48,424 nt of DNA from Paenibacillaceae bacterium ZCTH02-B3. GTDB lineage: Bacteria; Bacillota; Bacilli; Paenibacillales; Paenibacillaceae. Below are positions 35,694 to 44,691 of this stretch, piece by piece. Under the pieces are notes generated by a model that was given only the letters and a program-made list of their open reading frames with translations, searched no databases and was not told the origin of the DNA. How positions within the stretch are numbered: position 1 is the stretch's first letter; every line of letters starts with the position of its first letter. A program made the position numbers and the translations under genes. Location: contig LZRV01000140.1 of the NCBI GenBank assembly GCA_002159065.1, positions 1 to 48,424 of the forward strand, written 5' to 3'.

Positions 35694-36809
35694 TCACGGC
35701 ACGAGATCACGCCATGAAACGAAGGGAAGGCCGAAGCTTTCCGCCACGGGCCGGTTGGTCACGTGCCCCCGATAGGTGTTGATCCCTTTCGCCAATGCCT
35801 CGTCTTCCATCGCCGCTCTGACCAGCCCCTGTTCGGCAATGCGCAAAACGTAAGGAAGCGTCGCATTGGTCAGCGCGATCGTGGACGTGCGCGGAACGGC
35901 GCCGGGAATATTCGGCACGGCATAGTGAACCACGCCGTGTTTTACGTAAGTCGGTTGTTCGTGCGTCGTCGTCCGGTCCACCGTTTCGATCGATCCGCCC
36001 TGGTCGACGGCGACGTCGACGATCACGGAACCGGGTTTCATGGACTTGACCATTTCCTCGGTGACGACCCTTGGCGCGCGGGCGCCGGGAATCAGCACGG
36101 CGCCGATCAGAAGATCGGCCCGGCGGACGCACATTTCCAGGTTGTATGCGTTGGACATCACCGTGCGGATCCGGCCCTGAAACTGTTGGTCCAGCTTTCT
36201 CAACCGATCCGCGTCGATATCCAGCAAGGTGACGGAGGCGCCCATGCCGACCGCGATCTTGCATGCGTTCGTGCCGACGGTGCCGCCTCCGACGATGACG
36301 ACTTCCGCCGGATCGACCCCCGGCACTCCGCCGAGCAGGATCCCCATGCCCCCTCTTGACTTTTCGAGAAAGGACGCGCCGATCTGCACGGCCATCCGTC
36401 CGGCCACTTCGCTCATCGGCGTCAGAAGCGGCAGCGAACCGTCCGGAAGTTGGATGGTTTCATACGCGACGGCGGTCATGCGGTTCGCCAGCAGCGCGTC
36501 CAGAAGCGCCCGGTCCGACGCCAGATGCAAAAACGTAAACAGCTGCAGATTTTCCCGAAAAAACCGGTATTCCTCCGCGAGCGGCTCCTTGACCTTCAAC
36601 ACGAGATCCGCTTCCCAGGCCGGTTCCGGACCGCTTGCGATATCCGCCCCGGCGTCGGCGTATTCCCTGTCGGAGAACCCGCTGCCCTCCCCGGCGCCGC
36701 TTTCCACGATCACCTGATGGCCGCGGCGAACCAGGGCGGACACTCCCGCCGGCGTCAAAGCCACGCGGTATTCCGCCTTTTTGATCTCTTTCACGATGCC
36801 GATTCGCAT
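35694..36809 (-). CDS. ald: Alanine dehydrogenase
   Basis: This 371-residue NAD-dependent enzyme interconverts L-alanine and pyruvate plus ammonia. The N-terminus MRIGIVKEIKKAEYRVALTP is the family signature, His in FLHLASDRALL is the usual catalytic region, and the NAD fold is VVIVGGGTVGTNACKIAVG near residue 170. The tail matches full length. Placed between aldehyde dehydrogenase and a pyruvate-using aminotransferase, it can regenerate pyruvate from the alanine formed and release ammonia. Confidence 0.96.
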   Translation of the reverse strand: MRIGIVKEIKKAEYRVALTPAGVSALVRRGHQVIVESGAGEGSGFSDREYADAGADIASGPEPAWEADLVLKVKEPLAEEYRFFRENLQLFTFLHLASDRALLDALLANRMTAVAYETIQLPDGSLPLLTPMSEVAGRMAVQIGASFLEKSRGGMGILLGGVPGVDPAEVVIVGGGTVGTNACKIAVGMGASVTLLDIDADRLRKLDQQFQGRIRTVMSNAYNLEMCVRRADLLIGAVLIPGARAPRVVTEEMVKSMKPGSVIVDVAVDQGGSIETVDRTTTHEQPTYVKHGVVHYAVPNIPGAVPRTSTIALTNATLPYVLRIAEQGLVRAAMEDEALAKGINTYRGHVTNRPVAESFGLPFVSWRDLVP

Positions 36810-36848
36810 CCGGTTTCTCTCCCCTGATGTCCTCTCCTGATGAATGCG

Positions 36849-38324
36849 TCATGAACGGTTCCAGTGGTAGTAGCCCAGCGGACCGGGATGCAGATTGTGC
36901 ACGATCTGTTTCACTTCCGTAAACGCGTCCAGCCCGAACGTGCCGAGTTCCCGGCCGAGTCCGCTCTGCTTGTACCCGCCCCACGGCATTTCCACCATCG
37001 CGGGGTGATAAACGTTGATCCAGAATACGCCGACGCGCACGCGGCGGGCGACCCTTTCCGCCTTCCCGGCATCGGAAGTGAACACCGCCCCGGCCAATCC
37101 GTAAATGGAGTCGTTGGCCAGCCGCACCGCATCTTCTTCGTCCCTGAACTTCGTCACTGACAGCACGGGACCGAAAATTTCTTCCCGGAAAATCCGCATC
37201 CCGCTGTGGACGTCTCCGAATACGGTCGGCTCCACGAAGAATCCGCGCGCCAATTCGCCTTCGGTGATGCGTTTGCCGCCGGTTAGGAGCACGGCTCCTT
37301 CTTCGATGCCGGCCTTGATATAACCCAGCACCTTGTTCATGTGCGCTTCCGAAATCAGCGGCCCCATCTCCACGCCGGGATGAAGGCCATTGCCGACGCG
37401 GATTTTGCGCGCCCGCTCAACGACCATATCGACAAACCGGTCGTATACGGATTCTTCCACCAACAGGCGCGACCCGGCCGAGCACACCTGCCCCGCGTTC
37501 AGGAAAATTCCGCTGACCGCGTAATCGGCCGCGATGTCCAGATCGGCGTCCGCAAACACAATATTGGCCGACTTTCCTCCCAGCTCCAGCGACAGCTTCT
37601 TGATGTTTCCCGCCGCCGCCCGCATCACGCCGCGGCCGGTTTCCGTACCGCCGGTGAAGGCGATTTTGTCCACCTGCTCATGCGCGGCCAGTTCCGCTCC
37701 CGCCGTCCTGCCTTCGCCGAGGAGCAAATTGGCGACACCCGGCGGAAAGCCGGCTTCTTCCATGAGCTCGAACAGGCGAACCGCCGTCACGGGCGTCAAT
37801 TCCGCCGGCTTGAACACGCAGGTGTTGCCGGCCGCAAGACAGGGGGCGAGCTTCCATGACGCCATCATGAGCGGAAAATTCCACGGCACGATCAGCCCGC
37901 AGACGCCGATCGGCTCGCGTACCACCCTGCCGACGTAACTTCCCGGCAAATCGCTGACCTGTCCGGAAGGCTTGCCGATCAGGCCCGCATAATAACGGAA
38001 CACGTTCGCGGCGGTCAGCACGTCGTCTTCCGCGTCCGCCAGGGGCTTTCCGTTGTTTTCGGTTTCCATCCGCGCCTGTTCGCCGGCGTGCCGCTCGATC
38101 AAATCCGCCAATCTGAAGAGCAGCCGGGCGCGATGACGGGCGGAAGTATGCGGCCAATCGGACTCGTCAAACGCCTTTCGCGCGGCTGCGATCGCGAGCC
38201 GCGCATCTTCCGCGCCGCCTTCCGCCGCCACGTCGATTTGCTCTCCGGTCGCCGGATTGGTGATGGATCGTGTACGGCCGGAAACGGCAGATACCCACCG
38301 CCCCCCGATATACATCTTCAGCAT
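36849..38324 (-). CDS. NAD-dependent aldehyde dehydrogenase (betaine/aminobutyraldehyde type)
   Basis: This 491-residue aldehyde dehydrogenase oxidises the aldehyde produced by transamination of an amine to the acid. Motifs are complete: VPWNFPLMMASWKLAPCLAA (Asn of the active site), FTGGTETGR for cofactor binding, ELGGKSANIVF with the general-base Glu, and the nucleophile Cys in NAGQVCSAGSRLLVEE. The alanine dehydrogenase gene follows 39 nt downstream. Operon context suggests 4-aminobutanal or a related omega-amino aldehyde as substrate. Confidence 0.94.
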   Translation of the reverse strand: MLKMYIGGRWVSAVSGRTRSITNPATGEQIDVAAEGGAEDARLAIAAARKAFDESDWPHTSARHRARLLFRLADLIERHAGEQARMETENNGKPLADAEDDVLTAANVFRYYAGLIGKPSGQVSDLPGSYVGRVVREPIGVCGLIVPWNFPLMMASWKLAPCLAAGNTCVFKPAELTPVTAVRLFELMEEAGFPPGVANLLLGEGRTAGAELAAHEQVDKIAFTGGTETGRGVMRAAAGNIKKLSLELGGKSANIVFADADLDIAADYAVSGIFLNAGQVCSAGSRLLVEESVYDRFVDMVVERARKIRVGNGLHPGVEMGPLISEAHMNKVLGYIKAGIEEGAVLLTGGKRITEGELARGFFVEPTVFGDVHSGMRIFREEIFGPVLSVTKFRDEEDAVRLANDSIYGLAGAVFTSDAGKAERVARRVRVGVFWINVYHPAMVEMPWGGYKQSGLGRELGTFGLDAFTEVKQIVHNLHPGPLGYYHWNRS

Positions 38325-38331
38325 CGGGCCT

Positions 38332-39792
38332 TCACCCCCGGCTTCCGTTCGCTTTTTTCACATCGCAAACGAATATCGTTTCGTCCATGCGCGGCTGCCA
38401 GTTCCATTTCGGATTGACTCCGTACATGTCGTGGCACTGGAACAACGGTATCCACGGCAAATCTTCCCGGAACAACAGCAGCGCCTGCCTGTACAACTCC
38501 TTTCTGTGTTCCCTGTCGAGCGTACTGCTCGCTTCCAGGGTCAACTTCGCCATTTCCTCATGGTGGTAATCGGTCGGATTCCACGGATTCGGGCTGATAA
38601 AAGCGTTGCGGTACACATCGTCGGGATCAAACAGCGAATTGCCCCAACCGATGTAATACATTTGATCGTACAAATGCTGGCGGAATCTCGCGATAAAAGG
38701 CGGCCACGGTTGAATGTCCACGTGCAGCCTGATGCCGACCTTGTCCAACTGCGCGGCTATGCGCAGGCAAATCTGTTTGTCCTGCGTGAACCGGCCGTCC
38801 GGCACTTCGAGTTTCAGTTCCACTCCGTCCGGGTACCCCGCTTCGGCGAGCAGCTGCTTGGCCTTTTCCGGATCGTAGGCGATCGGGGGAATGTCCGAAT
38901 GGACGCCGAAGGCTTGCGGATACACCGGACCGTTGAGCAAATAGCCAGCTCCTCCGAGTTCTTCGTCGATCAGCTCGCGGACATTGATGCCGTGGGCGAT
39001 CGCTTGCCGCACTTTCCGGTTTTTCAGGATTTCGTGGTGGGTATTGATCCCGATGTACATGACGCCGACGCTCGGCGTGCCCAAAACCCGGATGCCGGCC
39101 TTCTCCACTCTGGAGCGTTCGGAGGGGGGGAAGTTCGCCGCGATGTCGATGCGGCCTTCCAGGAGTCCGCGCACCCTGTCCTCCCCTTCGGGAACCGCGA
39201 CGAACACGAGCTCTTCCGCATCGCAAACGCCGCGCCAGTAGGATTCGTTCACCCTCATTTCCACAATTCCCTCGTTGCGCCGCCACTCCACGAACCGGTA
39301 CGGACCCGTGCCCACCGGCTCCCGCGCAAAGCGTTCCTCGCCGATTTCCGCAAAATATTTCGGCGGAATGATGGACAAACCGGTCAACGCCGCCGGCAGG
39401 TTCGGGTCCACCCTTCTCGTGTGCACGCGCACCGCATATTCATCCACGATCTCCACATGATCGATCGAACTGAAACGCCCGTAAGGCGGAAATTTCGGTT
39501 CCCGGTTCGGATCCGCCATCCGCTCCAGGGAAAATTTGACGCTTTCCGCGTTGAACGGTTCGCCGTTGTGAAAGCGGACTCCCTGCCGCAAACGGAATTC
39601 GATGCACGTATCCTCCACGTATTTCCACTCCGTCGCCAGCCACGGTTCCAGTTCCATGTCGACATTGCGGCGCAACAGCGGTTCGTAGATCTGCAGCAAA
39701 ATGTTTCCCGTCGTCACTTCCGAATGCGCATGCGGATCCAGCGTGGAAGCGTCCGTCCCCTGCGCAATGACCAAACGGTTCCTGTCTGCCAT
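38332..39792 (-). CDS. Family 5 solute-binding protein without signal peptide
   Basis: This 486-residue protein matches the peptide/nickel/opine-binding family 5 from its first residues (RLVIAQGTDASTLDPHAHSE), through WKYVEDTCIEFRLRQGVRFH and PVGTGPYRFVEW. Such proteins are normally exported lipoproteins, yet the ATG at 39792 has a GGAGG site and an in-frame TGA lies only three codons upstream. No signal or anchor can therefore be added in this frame. It may be a truncated or cytoplasmic version, or exported by another means. No family 5 permease genes are nearby; the neighbouring transporter is of polyamine type. Confidence 0.88.
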   Translation of the reverse strand: MADRNRLVIAQGTDASTLDPHAHSEVTTGNILLQIYEPLLRRNVDMELEPWLATEWKYVEDTCIEFRLRQGVRFHNGEPFNAESVKFSLERMADPNREPKFPPYGRFSSIDHVEIVDEYAVRVHTRRVDPNLPAALTGLSIIPPKYFAEIGEERFAREPVGTGPYRFVEWRRNEGIVEMRVNESYWRGVCDAEELVFVAVPEGEDRVRGLLEGRIDIAANFPPSERSRVEKAGIRVLGTPSVGVMYIGINTHHEILKNRKVRQAIAHGINVRELIDEELGGAGYLLNGPVYPQAFGVHSDIPPIAYDPEKAKQLLAEAGYPDGVELKLEVPDGRFTQDKQICLRIAAQLDKVGIRLHVDIQPWPPFIARFRQHLYDQMYYIGWGNSLFDPDDVYRNAFISPNPWNPTDYHHEEMAKLTLEASSTLDREHRKELYRQALLLFREDLPWIPLFQCHDMYGVNPKWNWQPRMDETIFVCDVKKANGSRG

Positions 39793-39828
39793 TTGCCCTC
39801 ATATCCTCCATTCGATCAAAATGACAAG

Positions 39829-40077
39829 TCAAAGCGCATACATCGAGGCAACCGGCCAGATCGCCCGGATCGGATCGCCGATGCGAAAACCGATGTCTTC
39901 GCTGGTGTTCCGGATTTTGACAATGAACGGCTTCGGAAGACCTGCCACGTCCACTTCGACCGTATAGGCGGAACCGGTGTATTGGATAAAGGACACGGTG
40001 CCCTGCAAGCTGTTGTGTCCCGCCGGCACCGCCGCGTCGGACCTGACGAGATCCGCCGATTCCGGGCGAATCATCAC
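39829..40077 (-). pseudogene. TOBE-domain C-terminus of PotA separated by an in-frame stop
   Basis: This frame encodes 82 residues (GTG 40077), VMIRPESADLV onward, with the strand pattern of the PotA-type TOBE_2 domain that regulates the ATPase dimer. It is in the same reading frame as the upstream ATPase frame, and only TGA at 40081-40083 plus one AAG codon separates them. AAAGG three nucleotides before GTG/ATG could allow reinitiation, so a split but still working ATPase is possible. Otherwise it is the remnant of a nonsense-mutated gene. Confidence 0.7.
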
Positions 40078-40080
40078 CTT

Positions 40081-40902
40081 TCAGGGGGGTTCCGCTTTAT
40101 CCGTACGAGGAGCCGCAACCAGGTGGCCCCCGGCGATCGTCAGCTTCCATTGGCCCTCCTCCGCAACCACCCTTTCGACCGGCAAAAGGTTGGATTCCCC
40201 CACAAAGTCCGCGACGAACGGGTCGGCCGGCTGGGTGTAGATTTGCCGCGGAGTGCCGATCTGCGCAATCCTTCCGCGATTCATCACCGCAATGCGGTCG
40301 GACAGCACCATCGCTTCCTCCTGGTCGTGCGTGACGAAGATGCCGGTAAAGCCGAATTTCTGCTGCAGCTTGCGGATTTCCACGCGAAGCTGGCTGCGAA
40401 GTTTGGCGTCAAGGTTGCTGAGCGGCTCGTCGAACAGCACGAGGCGCGGCTGCAGCACGAGCGTTCTCGCGAGGGCGACCCGCTGCTGTTGCCCGCCGGA
40501 CAACTGGGACGGCATTCTTTTCTCAAATCCCTCCAGTTGCACCGTCTTCAGCGCCTCCTTGACTCGGGGGCCGATTTCGTTCTTGGGCACTTTATGTCTG
40601 CGCAGACCGAAAGCGACGTTGTCAAACACATTCAAATGGGGAAACAGCGCGTAATTTTGAAACACAAGCCCGACATTCCGCTTGTGCGGAGGAACGGTCG
40701 TCAATTCCCGGCCGTCCAGCGTGATGGAACCGGAAGTGGGCTGCTCCAGGCCGGCGATCATGCGCAGCGTCGTCGTCTTGCCGCAGCCGCTCGGCCCGAG
40801 CAGGGAAACCATTTCCCCGCTGTGAACGACCAGATTCAGATCATCGACGACGGTTTGATTCCCAAACTTTTTGCACAAATGGGCAATTCGCAGTTCGCTC
40901 AT
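40081..40902 (-). CDS. potA: Polyamine-type ABC transporter ATP-binding protein PotA, truncated by in-frame TGA
   Basis: This 273-residue nucleotide-binding subunit has Walker A GPSGCGKTTTLRM near residue 37, signature LSGGQQQRVALARTL and Walker B LVLFDEPLSNLDAKLR. The ATPase domain and the start of the regulatory part (FVADFVGESNLLPVERV) are complete. The frame ends TDKAEPP-TGA where PotA proteins continue into RPE and a TOBE domain; that missing part follows in frame at 39829-40077. The start overlaps the potC-like stop (ATGA). ATP hydrolysis should be intact, but regulation and dimer stability may be affected. Confidence 0.9.
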   Translation of the reverse strand: MSELRIAHLCKKFGNQTVVDDLNLVVHSGEMVSLLGPSGCGKTTTLRMIAGLEQPTSGSITLDGRELTTVPPHKRNVGLVFQNYALFPHLNVFDNVAFGLRRHKVPKNEIGPRVKEALKTVQLEGFEKRMPSQLSGGQQQRVALARTLVLQPRLVLFDEPLSNLDAKLRSQLRVEIRKLQQKFGFTGIFVTHDQEEAMVLSDRIAVMNRGRIAQIGTPRQIYTQPADPFVADFVGESNLLPVERVVAEEGQWKLTIAGGHLVAAPRTDKAEPP

Positions 40903-41705
40903 GGTTTCGGATCCTCGATGTCCGTGGATTTCCTTGTTCGTTGTTGCATGAAGATTATCAGCAACGCCCCGATCGCCAGCGTCGCCACGATGACCAGCGA
41001 GGAAATGGCCGCGATCGAAGGCGACAGGTTGAACTGGATATCGGAATAAATCATGATCGGCAGCGTGTTGAGTCCGGGACCGGTCAGGAAAAGCGCCACG
41101 ACAAGTTCATCGAACGACATGACCAGGCTGATGAATGCGCTGGCCGCCAGGGCGGATTTCACCTGCGGCAAAGTGACGAGCCAAAATGTCCGTGCCGGCG
41201 AAGCGCCGAGCACGACGGATGCTTCCTCGATCGAACGGTTGATCTGGCTGAAGCTTGCCAGCATCGTCCGTACCACGTAAGGAATCGTAAGAACGATATG
41301 GGCGAGCACAAGCCGCGTGAAATACATTTTGACGCCGAGCGCGCTGAACATGATCAATAGTCCGATCCCAAACAGCAGCGTCGGGATCACCAGCGGCGAC
41401 AGAAACAGCGATTGGACGGCGTTTTTGAACCGGAAGTCGTATCTGGTCAGCGCGTAGGCGGCCAGCGTGCCGATGGGCAGAGAAAAGCAGGTCGTCACCA
41501 CGGCAATTTTGACGCTGTTCCAAAACGGTTCCGTATACCTCCCGCTCATCAGCACGTGCTCGTACCAGCGCCAGGAAAAACCCTGCGGCGGAAAGATCAA
41601 ATATTCCCCGGGGTGAAACGAAGAGATGATCACTACCGCGAGCGGCGCCAGGATATAAAGATAGATCAGCCCGTTGGCGATGCGCAGCCAACCGATTTTA
41701 AACAT
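40899..41705 (-). CDS. potC: Polyamine-type ABC transporter permease (PotC-like)
   Basis: This 268-residue inner-membrane permease has six membrane segments and the EAA loop EEASVVLGASPARTFWLVTLP near residue 150, which contacts the ATPase. ATG 41705 overlaps the end of the upstream permease by 8 nt. It belongs to the PotC/YdcV-type group of permeases for polyamines, GABA-like compounds or similar cations. It forms a heterodimer with the PotB-like protein. Confidence 0.9.
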   Translation of the reverse strand: MFKIGWLRIANGLIYLYILAPLAVVIISSFHPGEYLIFPPQGFSWRWYEHVLMSGRYTEPFWNSVKIAVVTTCFSLPIGTLAAYALTRYDFRFKNAVQSLFLSPLVIPTLLFGIGLLIMFSALGVKMYFTRLVLAHIVLTIPYVVRTMLASFSQINRSIEEASVVLGASPARTFWLVTLPQVKSALAASAFISLVMSFDELVVALFLTGPGLNTLPIMIYSDIQFNLSPSIAAISSLVIVATLAIGALLIIFMQQRTRKSTDIEDPKP

Positions 41706-42561
41706 GGAATGGATTCGCCTCCGTCCGGCTTCGGCTGAGCGCGCGATTGTACAGGTTGGTGACGATGAGCACCGCCGCAAGCAAAATCAGCGCGAGGGCG
41801 GATGCGTAAGGCCAGTTCAGCAGGTTGATCGTCTGATTGTAAATTTCCGTCGCCATCAGCTGCACCTTCGGACCGCCGATCAGGGAAGGCGTGACGAAAA
41901 AGCTGAGCGAGATCGAAAACACCAGCAGCGTGCCGGCGATGATCCCCGGCATGGAAAGCGGCAGCGTCACAAGGCGGAACGTGTGGAACCGCGATGCCCC
42001 CAGATTGGCGGCGGCGCTTTCCAGATTGCGGTCCAGGCCCTCGAGCACCGAATACAGGATCAGCACCATGTACGGCAACAGCACGTGCACCAGCGCGATG
42101 ACCACTCCCGTCGGAGTGTAGAGAAGCGACAGCGGCTCCTTGATCACCCCGACGGAGAGCAAAAGTTCGTTGAGCAACCCCTTGCGGCTGAGAATGATGA
42201 TCCAGCCGAAATTGCGGATCGTCGCGCTGGTCAGAAGCGGCATGGCGGCGATCATGAGCAGGAGCAACTTTCTGCCTTCCTTCGCGCGGGATATGCCGTA
42301 CGCAAGACAGTAACCCATCACCAGGCAAATGAAGCTGACCACCGCCGAGATGACGAGCGTTCTGCCGAAAATGCGCAGGTAGTGGGGATCACTGAAAAAC
42401 TTCACATAGTGATCCCACACAAACCCGCCGGTTCCTCCTTCCGGCAGATTTTCCTGGAAACTCATCACCGCCAGTCGCCCGATCGGAATGAGAAACGCGA
42501 CGGCAAACACGAGCAGTCCAGGAGCAATCAGAATCCAGTGAGGGGGAATGCGTCTCTTCAC
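41698..42561 (-). CDS. potB: Polyamine-type ABC transporter permease (PotB-like)
   Basis: This 287-residue permease has six membrane segments and an EAA-type loop ESAAANLGASRFHTFRLVTLP near residue 180. The start codon is GTG at 42561 after GGGAG. It follows the binding-protein gene by 28 nt and overlaps the next permease. The order binding protein, PotB, PotC, PotA is that of spermidine/putrescine-type importers in which the binding protein gene is first. Confidence 0.9.
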   Translation of the reverse strand: MKRRIPPHWILIAPGLLVFAVAFLIPIGRLAVMSFQENLPEGGTGGFVWDHYVKFFSDPHYLRIFGRTLVISAVVSFICLVMGYCLAYGISRAKEGRKLLLLMIAAMPLLTSATIRNFGWIIILSRKGLLNELLLSVGVIKEPLSLLYTPTGVVIALVHVLLPYMVLILYSVLEGLDRNLESAAANLGASRFHTFRLVTLPLSMPGIIAGTLLVFSISLSFFVTPSLIGGPKVQLMATEIYNQTINLLNWPYASALALILLAAVLIVTNLYNRALSRSRTEANPFHV

Positions 42562-42589
42562 GGATAAGGCTCCCTTGTCGACCAGCAGA

Positions 42590-43732
42590 TTACTGACTGA
42601 TCAGCTTGTTCCATTCTTCGGTCCATGCGGCCTTGTTTTCATTCACCAGATCGTTGTTCAGGCGAATCAGTCGGCCGACCGCTTCCTCGCCGTAAGGCAT
42701 GACCGCCTGCAGCTCTTCGGACAGCTCGACCGTGCGATTGGTCGGCGCGTATCCATTCTTTTCGGCGAATTGTTTCTGAATGCCGGGACGCAGCAGGAAG
42801 TCGACGAATTTTTTGGCCAGCTCCTCGTTCCCGCCCTTGACCACTTGGGCGTTGATGAACGTCCCGATCGCTCCTTCTTGCGGGGTCACAAATTTGATCG
42901 GTTGCCCCTGTTGCCGGAAAGTGAACGCGTAGCCGGTATCGTAGGCGGCGATGATCGCTTCTTCCTGCGCAAACAGCGTGCCGACTTCCGGCGTCGATTT
43001 CACCACGGCGGCCGCATTCGGCAGCAGTTCTCTGATCGCGTCGAGTCCCGGCTGAATGTCGTGTTCGCCTCCGCCGTTCATCTTCGCTACGGCCAGAAGG
43101 AACTGCAAACCGAAGGAGTTGGAGATGTCCACGAGCGCGACTTTGCCCTTGTACTCGTCCTTCCACAAATCTTTCCAGGAAGTCGGCGGAGTCGAAATCT
43201 TTTCCTCGTTGTAAATGATCCCCAACGCGCTGAAGGCGTACGCCGGAGCGTATCCGTTCGGATCCTTGGCCGCATCGTACAGATCCTTGCCGTTGGAAAG
43301 TTCGTTCAAATCGATCGGCACGATGAGATCTTCTTTTCCGGCGATCGACTCCTGGCCTCCGGAAAACTGCACGACGTCGATGGAAGGGTTGCCTTTTTCC
43401 GCACGGATTTTGGCCAGCGCGTCGGCGGAATAGAGGGTGACGAATTCGATCTCCACGTTGTATTCCTGAGCGAATTGCTTCGCCAATTCCTTCTGCGTTT
43501 CCTCATAAGCGCCGCCGAACGAACTGACGACCAGCTTGGCCGGTGCGGAAGAAGAACCGCCGCCGTTTCCGCCGGAAGCCGTTCCCGAACCGGATCCCGC
43601 GTTCGTCTGCGCATTCGTATCGGTTGACGTGTTTCCTCCGCTGCTCTTGGTTCCGCCTCCGCATCCCGCAACGAATACCAACAGGGCGACGACGCACAGC
43701 AAAACGATTTTTCTTGCGTACTTGGCGATCAT
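42590..43732 (-). CDS. Extracellular polyamine-type solute-binding lipoprotein (PotD-like)
   Basis: This 380-residue lipoprotein has a type II signal peptide and lipobox VAGC (Cys24), then a Ser/Gly/Thr/Asn-rich linker to about residue 62. The binding domain follows (LVVSSFGGAYEETQKELAKQ and NGYAPAYAFSALGIIYNEEK), matching the PotD/PotF or Fe/polyamine cluster D binding proteins. ATG 43732 was chosen over the open frame to 43909 because it starts the signal peptide. A FadR-type operator-like palindrome lies 29 bp upstream, so an internal regulated promoter is possible. Confidence 0.92.
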   Translation of the reverse strand: MIAKYARKIVLLCVVALLVFVAGCGGGTKSSGGNTSTDTNAQTNAGSGSGTASGGNGGGSSSAPAKLVVSSFGGAYEETQKELAKQFAQEYNVEIEFVTLYSADALAKIRAEKGNPSIDVVQFSGGQESIAGKEDLIVPIDLNELSNGKDLYDAAKDPNGYAPAYAFSALGIIYNEEKISTPPTSWKDLWKDEYKGKVALVDISNSFGLQFLLAVAKMNGGGEHDIQPGLDAIRELLPNAAAVVKSTPEVGTLFAQEEAIIAAYDTGYAFTFRQQGQPIKFVTPQEGAIGTFINAQVVKGGNEELAKKFVDFLLRPGIQKQFAEKNGYAPTNRTVELSEELQAVMPYGEEAVGRLIRLNNDLVNENKAAWTEEWNKLISQ

Positions 43733-43760
43733 GTTTCCACAAAACCCCTTTCTTGTGATC

Positions 43761-43771
43761 TGGTCTGACCG
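43761..43771. promoter_or_regulatory. FadR/GntR-type operator-like palindrome before the binding-protein gene
   Basis: TGGTCTGACCG contains the perfect GGTC-T-GACC inverted repeat and fits the FadR-subfamily consensus TNGTNNNACNA at all but the last base. It lies 29 bp upstream of the PotD-like start. The likely binder is the GntR regulator encoded at 44692-45405. Confidence 0.4.
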
Positions 43772-43812
43772 GCTTCCGGCCGTCTTGGCGGACGAAATGC
43801 AAAACTTGCCGC

Positions 43813-44580
43813 TCACGAGGACGATTGCACCGATCCGGAAATTCGGACCAACCATTGAAACAGCTTCAATCCCGTGCCATCCGACTTGGCCAGAAACTCG
43901 GGATGCCACTGAACGGCCAGCACATGAGACCGGTTTTTCAACGCCAGCGCCTCCGCGATGCCGTCCGGGGACTCGGCGATGACGTCGAGCCCTTCACCGA
44001 CACGGTCGATCCCCTGATGATGGATGCTGTTCACCTCGAATTCACCTTTGCCGAGCACGCTTTCCGCAAAATCGTCTTCCTTCACGCGAACGGTATGCAC
44101 CGTCCGTGTCGGATGATCCGGCTGCCAATGCTGAAGCGCCGTCGGCCGGGACTCCCGGATGTCGAAAAGGAGCGTGCCGCCCATCACCACATTCAGCAAT
44201 TGCATGCCGCGGCATATGCACAGCATCGGTTTTTCCGCTTCCAGCGCCGCCTTCATCAGAGCCGTTTCGTACCGGTCTCTCCTCACGTCGATCCTGTGCT
44301 CGCTCGCCTGCAGTTCCCCTCCGTAGTATGACGGATGAATATCTTCTCCCCCGGAAAATACGATGCCGTCAACGCTCGCCACCTGCACCGGAATATACGT
44401 GTCTTCCACCACGGGAAGCGGAACCGGCATGCCTCCCGCCCGGTAGATCGCCATGATCATGTCGTATCCGAAAGCGGCAAACGCCTGACCGCGCAACCCC
44501 CGGACAAGACCGCCGAAATCCTCGTCCCCGGATATAAAATACCCGACCACGCCGATGCGGGGAGCTTGTACTGTAACCAT
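43813..44580 (-). CDS. Class I glutamine amidotransferase-like hydrolase (gamma-glutamyl-GABA hydrolase, PuuD-like)
   Basis: This 255-residue protein of the peptidase C26 family hydrolyses gamma-glutamyl amides such as gamma-Glu-GABA. The nucleophile Cys is in LCICRGMQLLNVVMGG near residue 125, and His/Glu are in AVQWHPEF near residue 228. SGGEDIHPSYYG is a typical family block. ATG 44580 was chosen; the frame is open to 44628. It lies between the GntR gene and the transporter genes. PuuA- and PuuB-type genes are absent here, so the full gamma-glutamylation route cannot be inferred. AGTCCGCAC and AGTCTGCAC recur 22 bp apart just upstream (44602-44642). Confidence 0.9.
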   Translation of the reverse strand: MVTVQAPRIGVVGYFISGDEDFGGLVRGLRGQAFAAFGYDMIMAIYRAGGMPVPLPVVEDTYIPVQVASVDGIVFSGGEDIHPSYYGGELQASEHRIDVRRDRYETALMKAALEAEKPMLCICRGMQLLNVVMGGTLLFDIRESRPTALQHWQPDHPTRTVHTVRVKEDDFAESVLGKGEFEVNSIHHQGIDRVGEGLDVIAESPDGIAEALALKNRSHVLAVQWHPEFLAKSDGTGLKLFQWLVRISGSVQSSS

Positions 44581-44691
44581 ATCAGGAATAGACTCCTCAC
44601 CCATGTTCTGTGTGCAGACTTCCAACATTTTTGGTGCGGACTCTTTTTGATTTTTTTTGCTTTCGTCGAGCCCAGGTTTCAGAACACACCC

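Noticed and set aside
40081-40083. TGA in potA read as selenocysteine
   Set aside because: No SECIS-like hairpin is evident, PotA has no known selenocysteine, and a sense codon or reinitiation is simpler.
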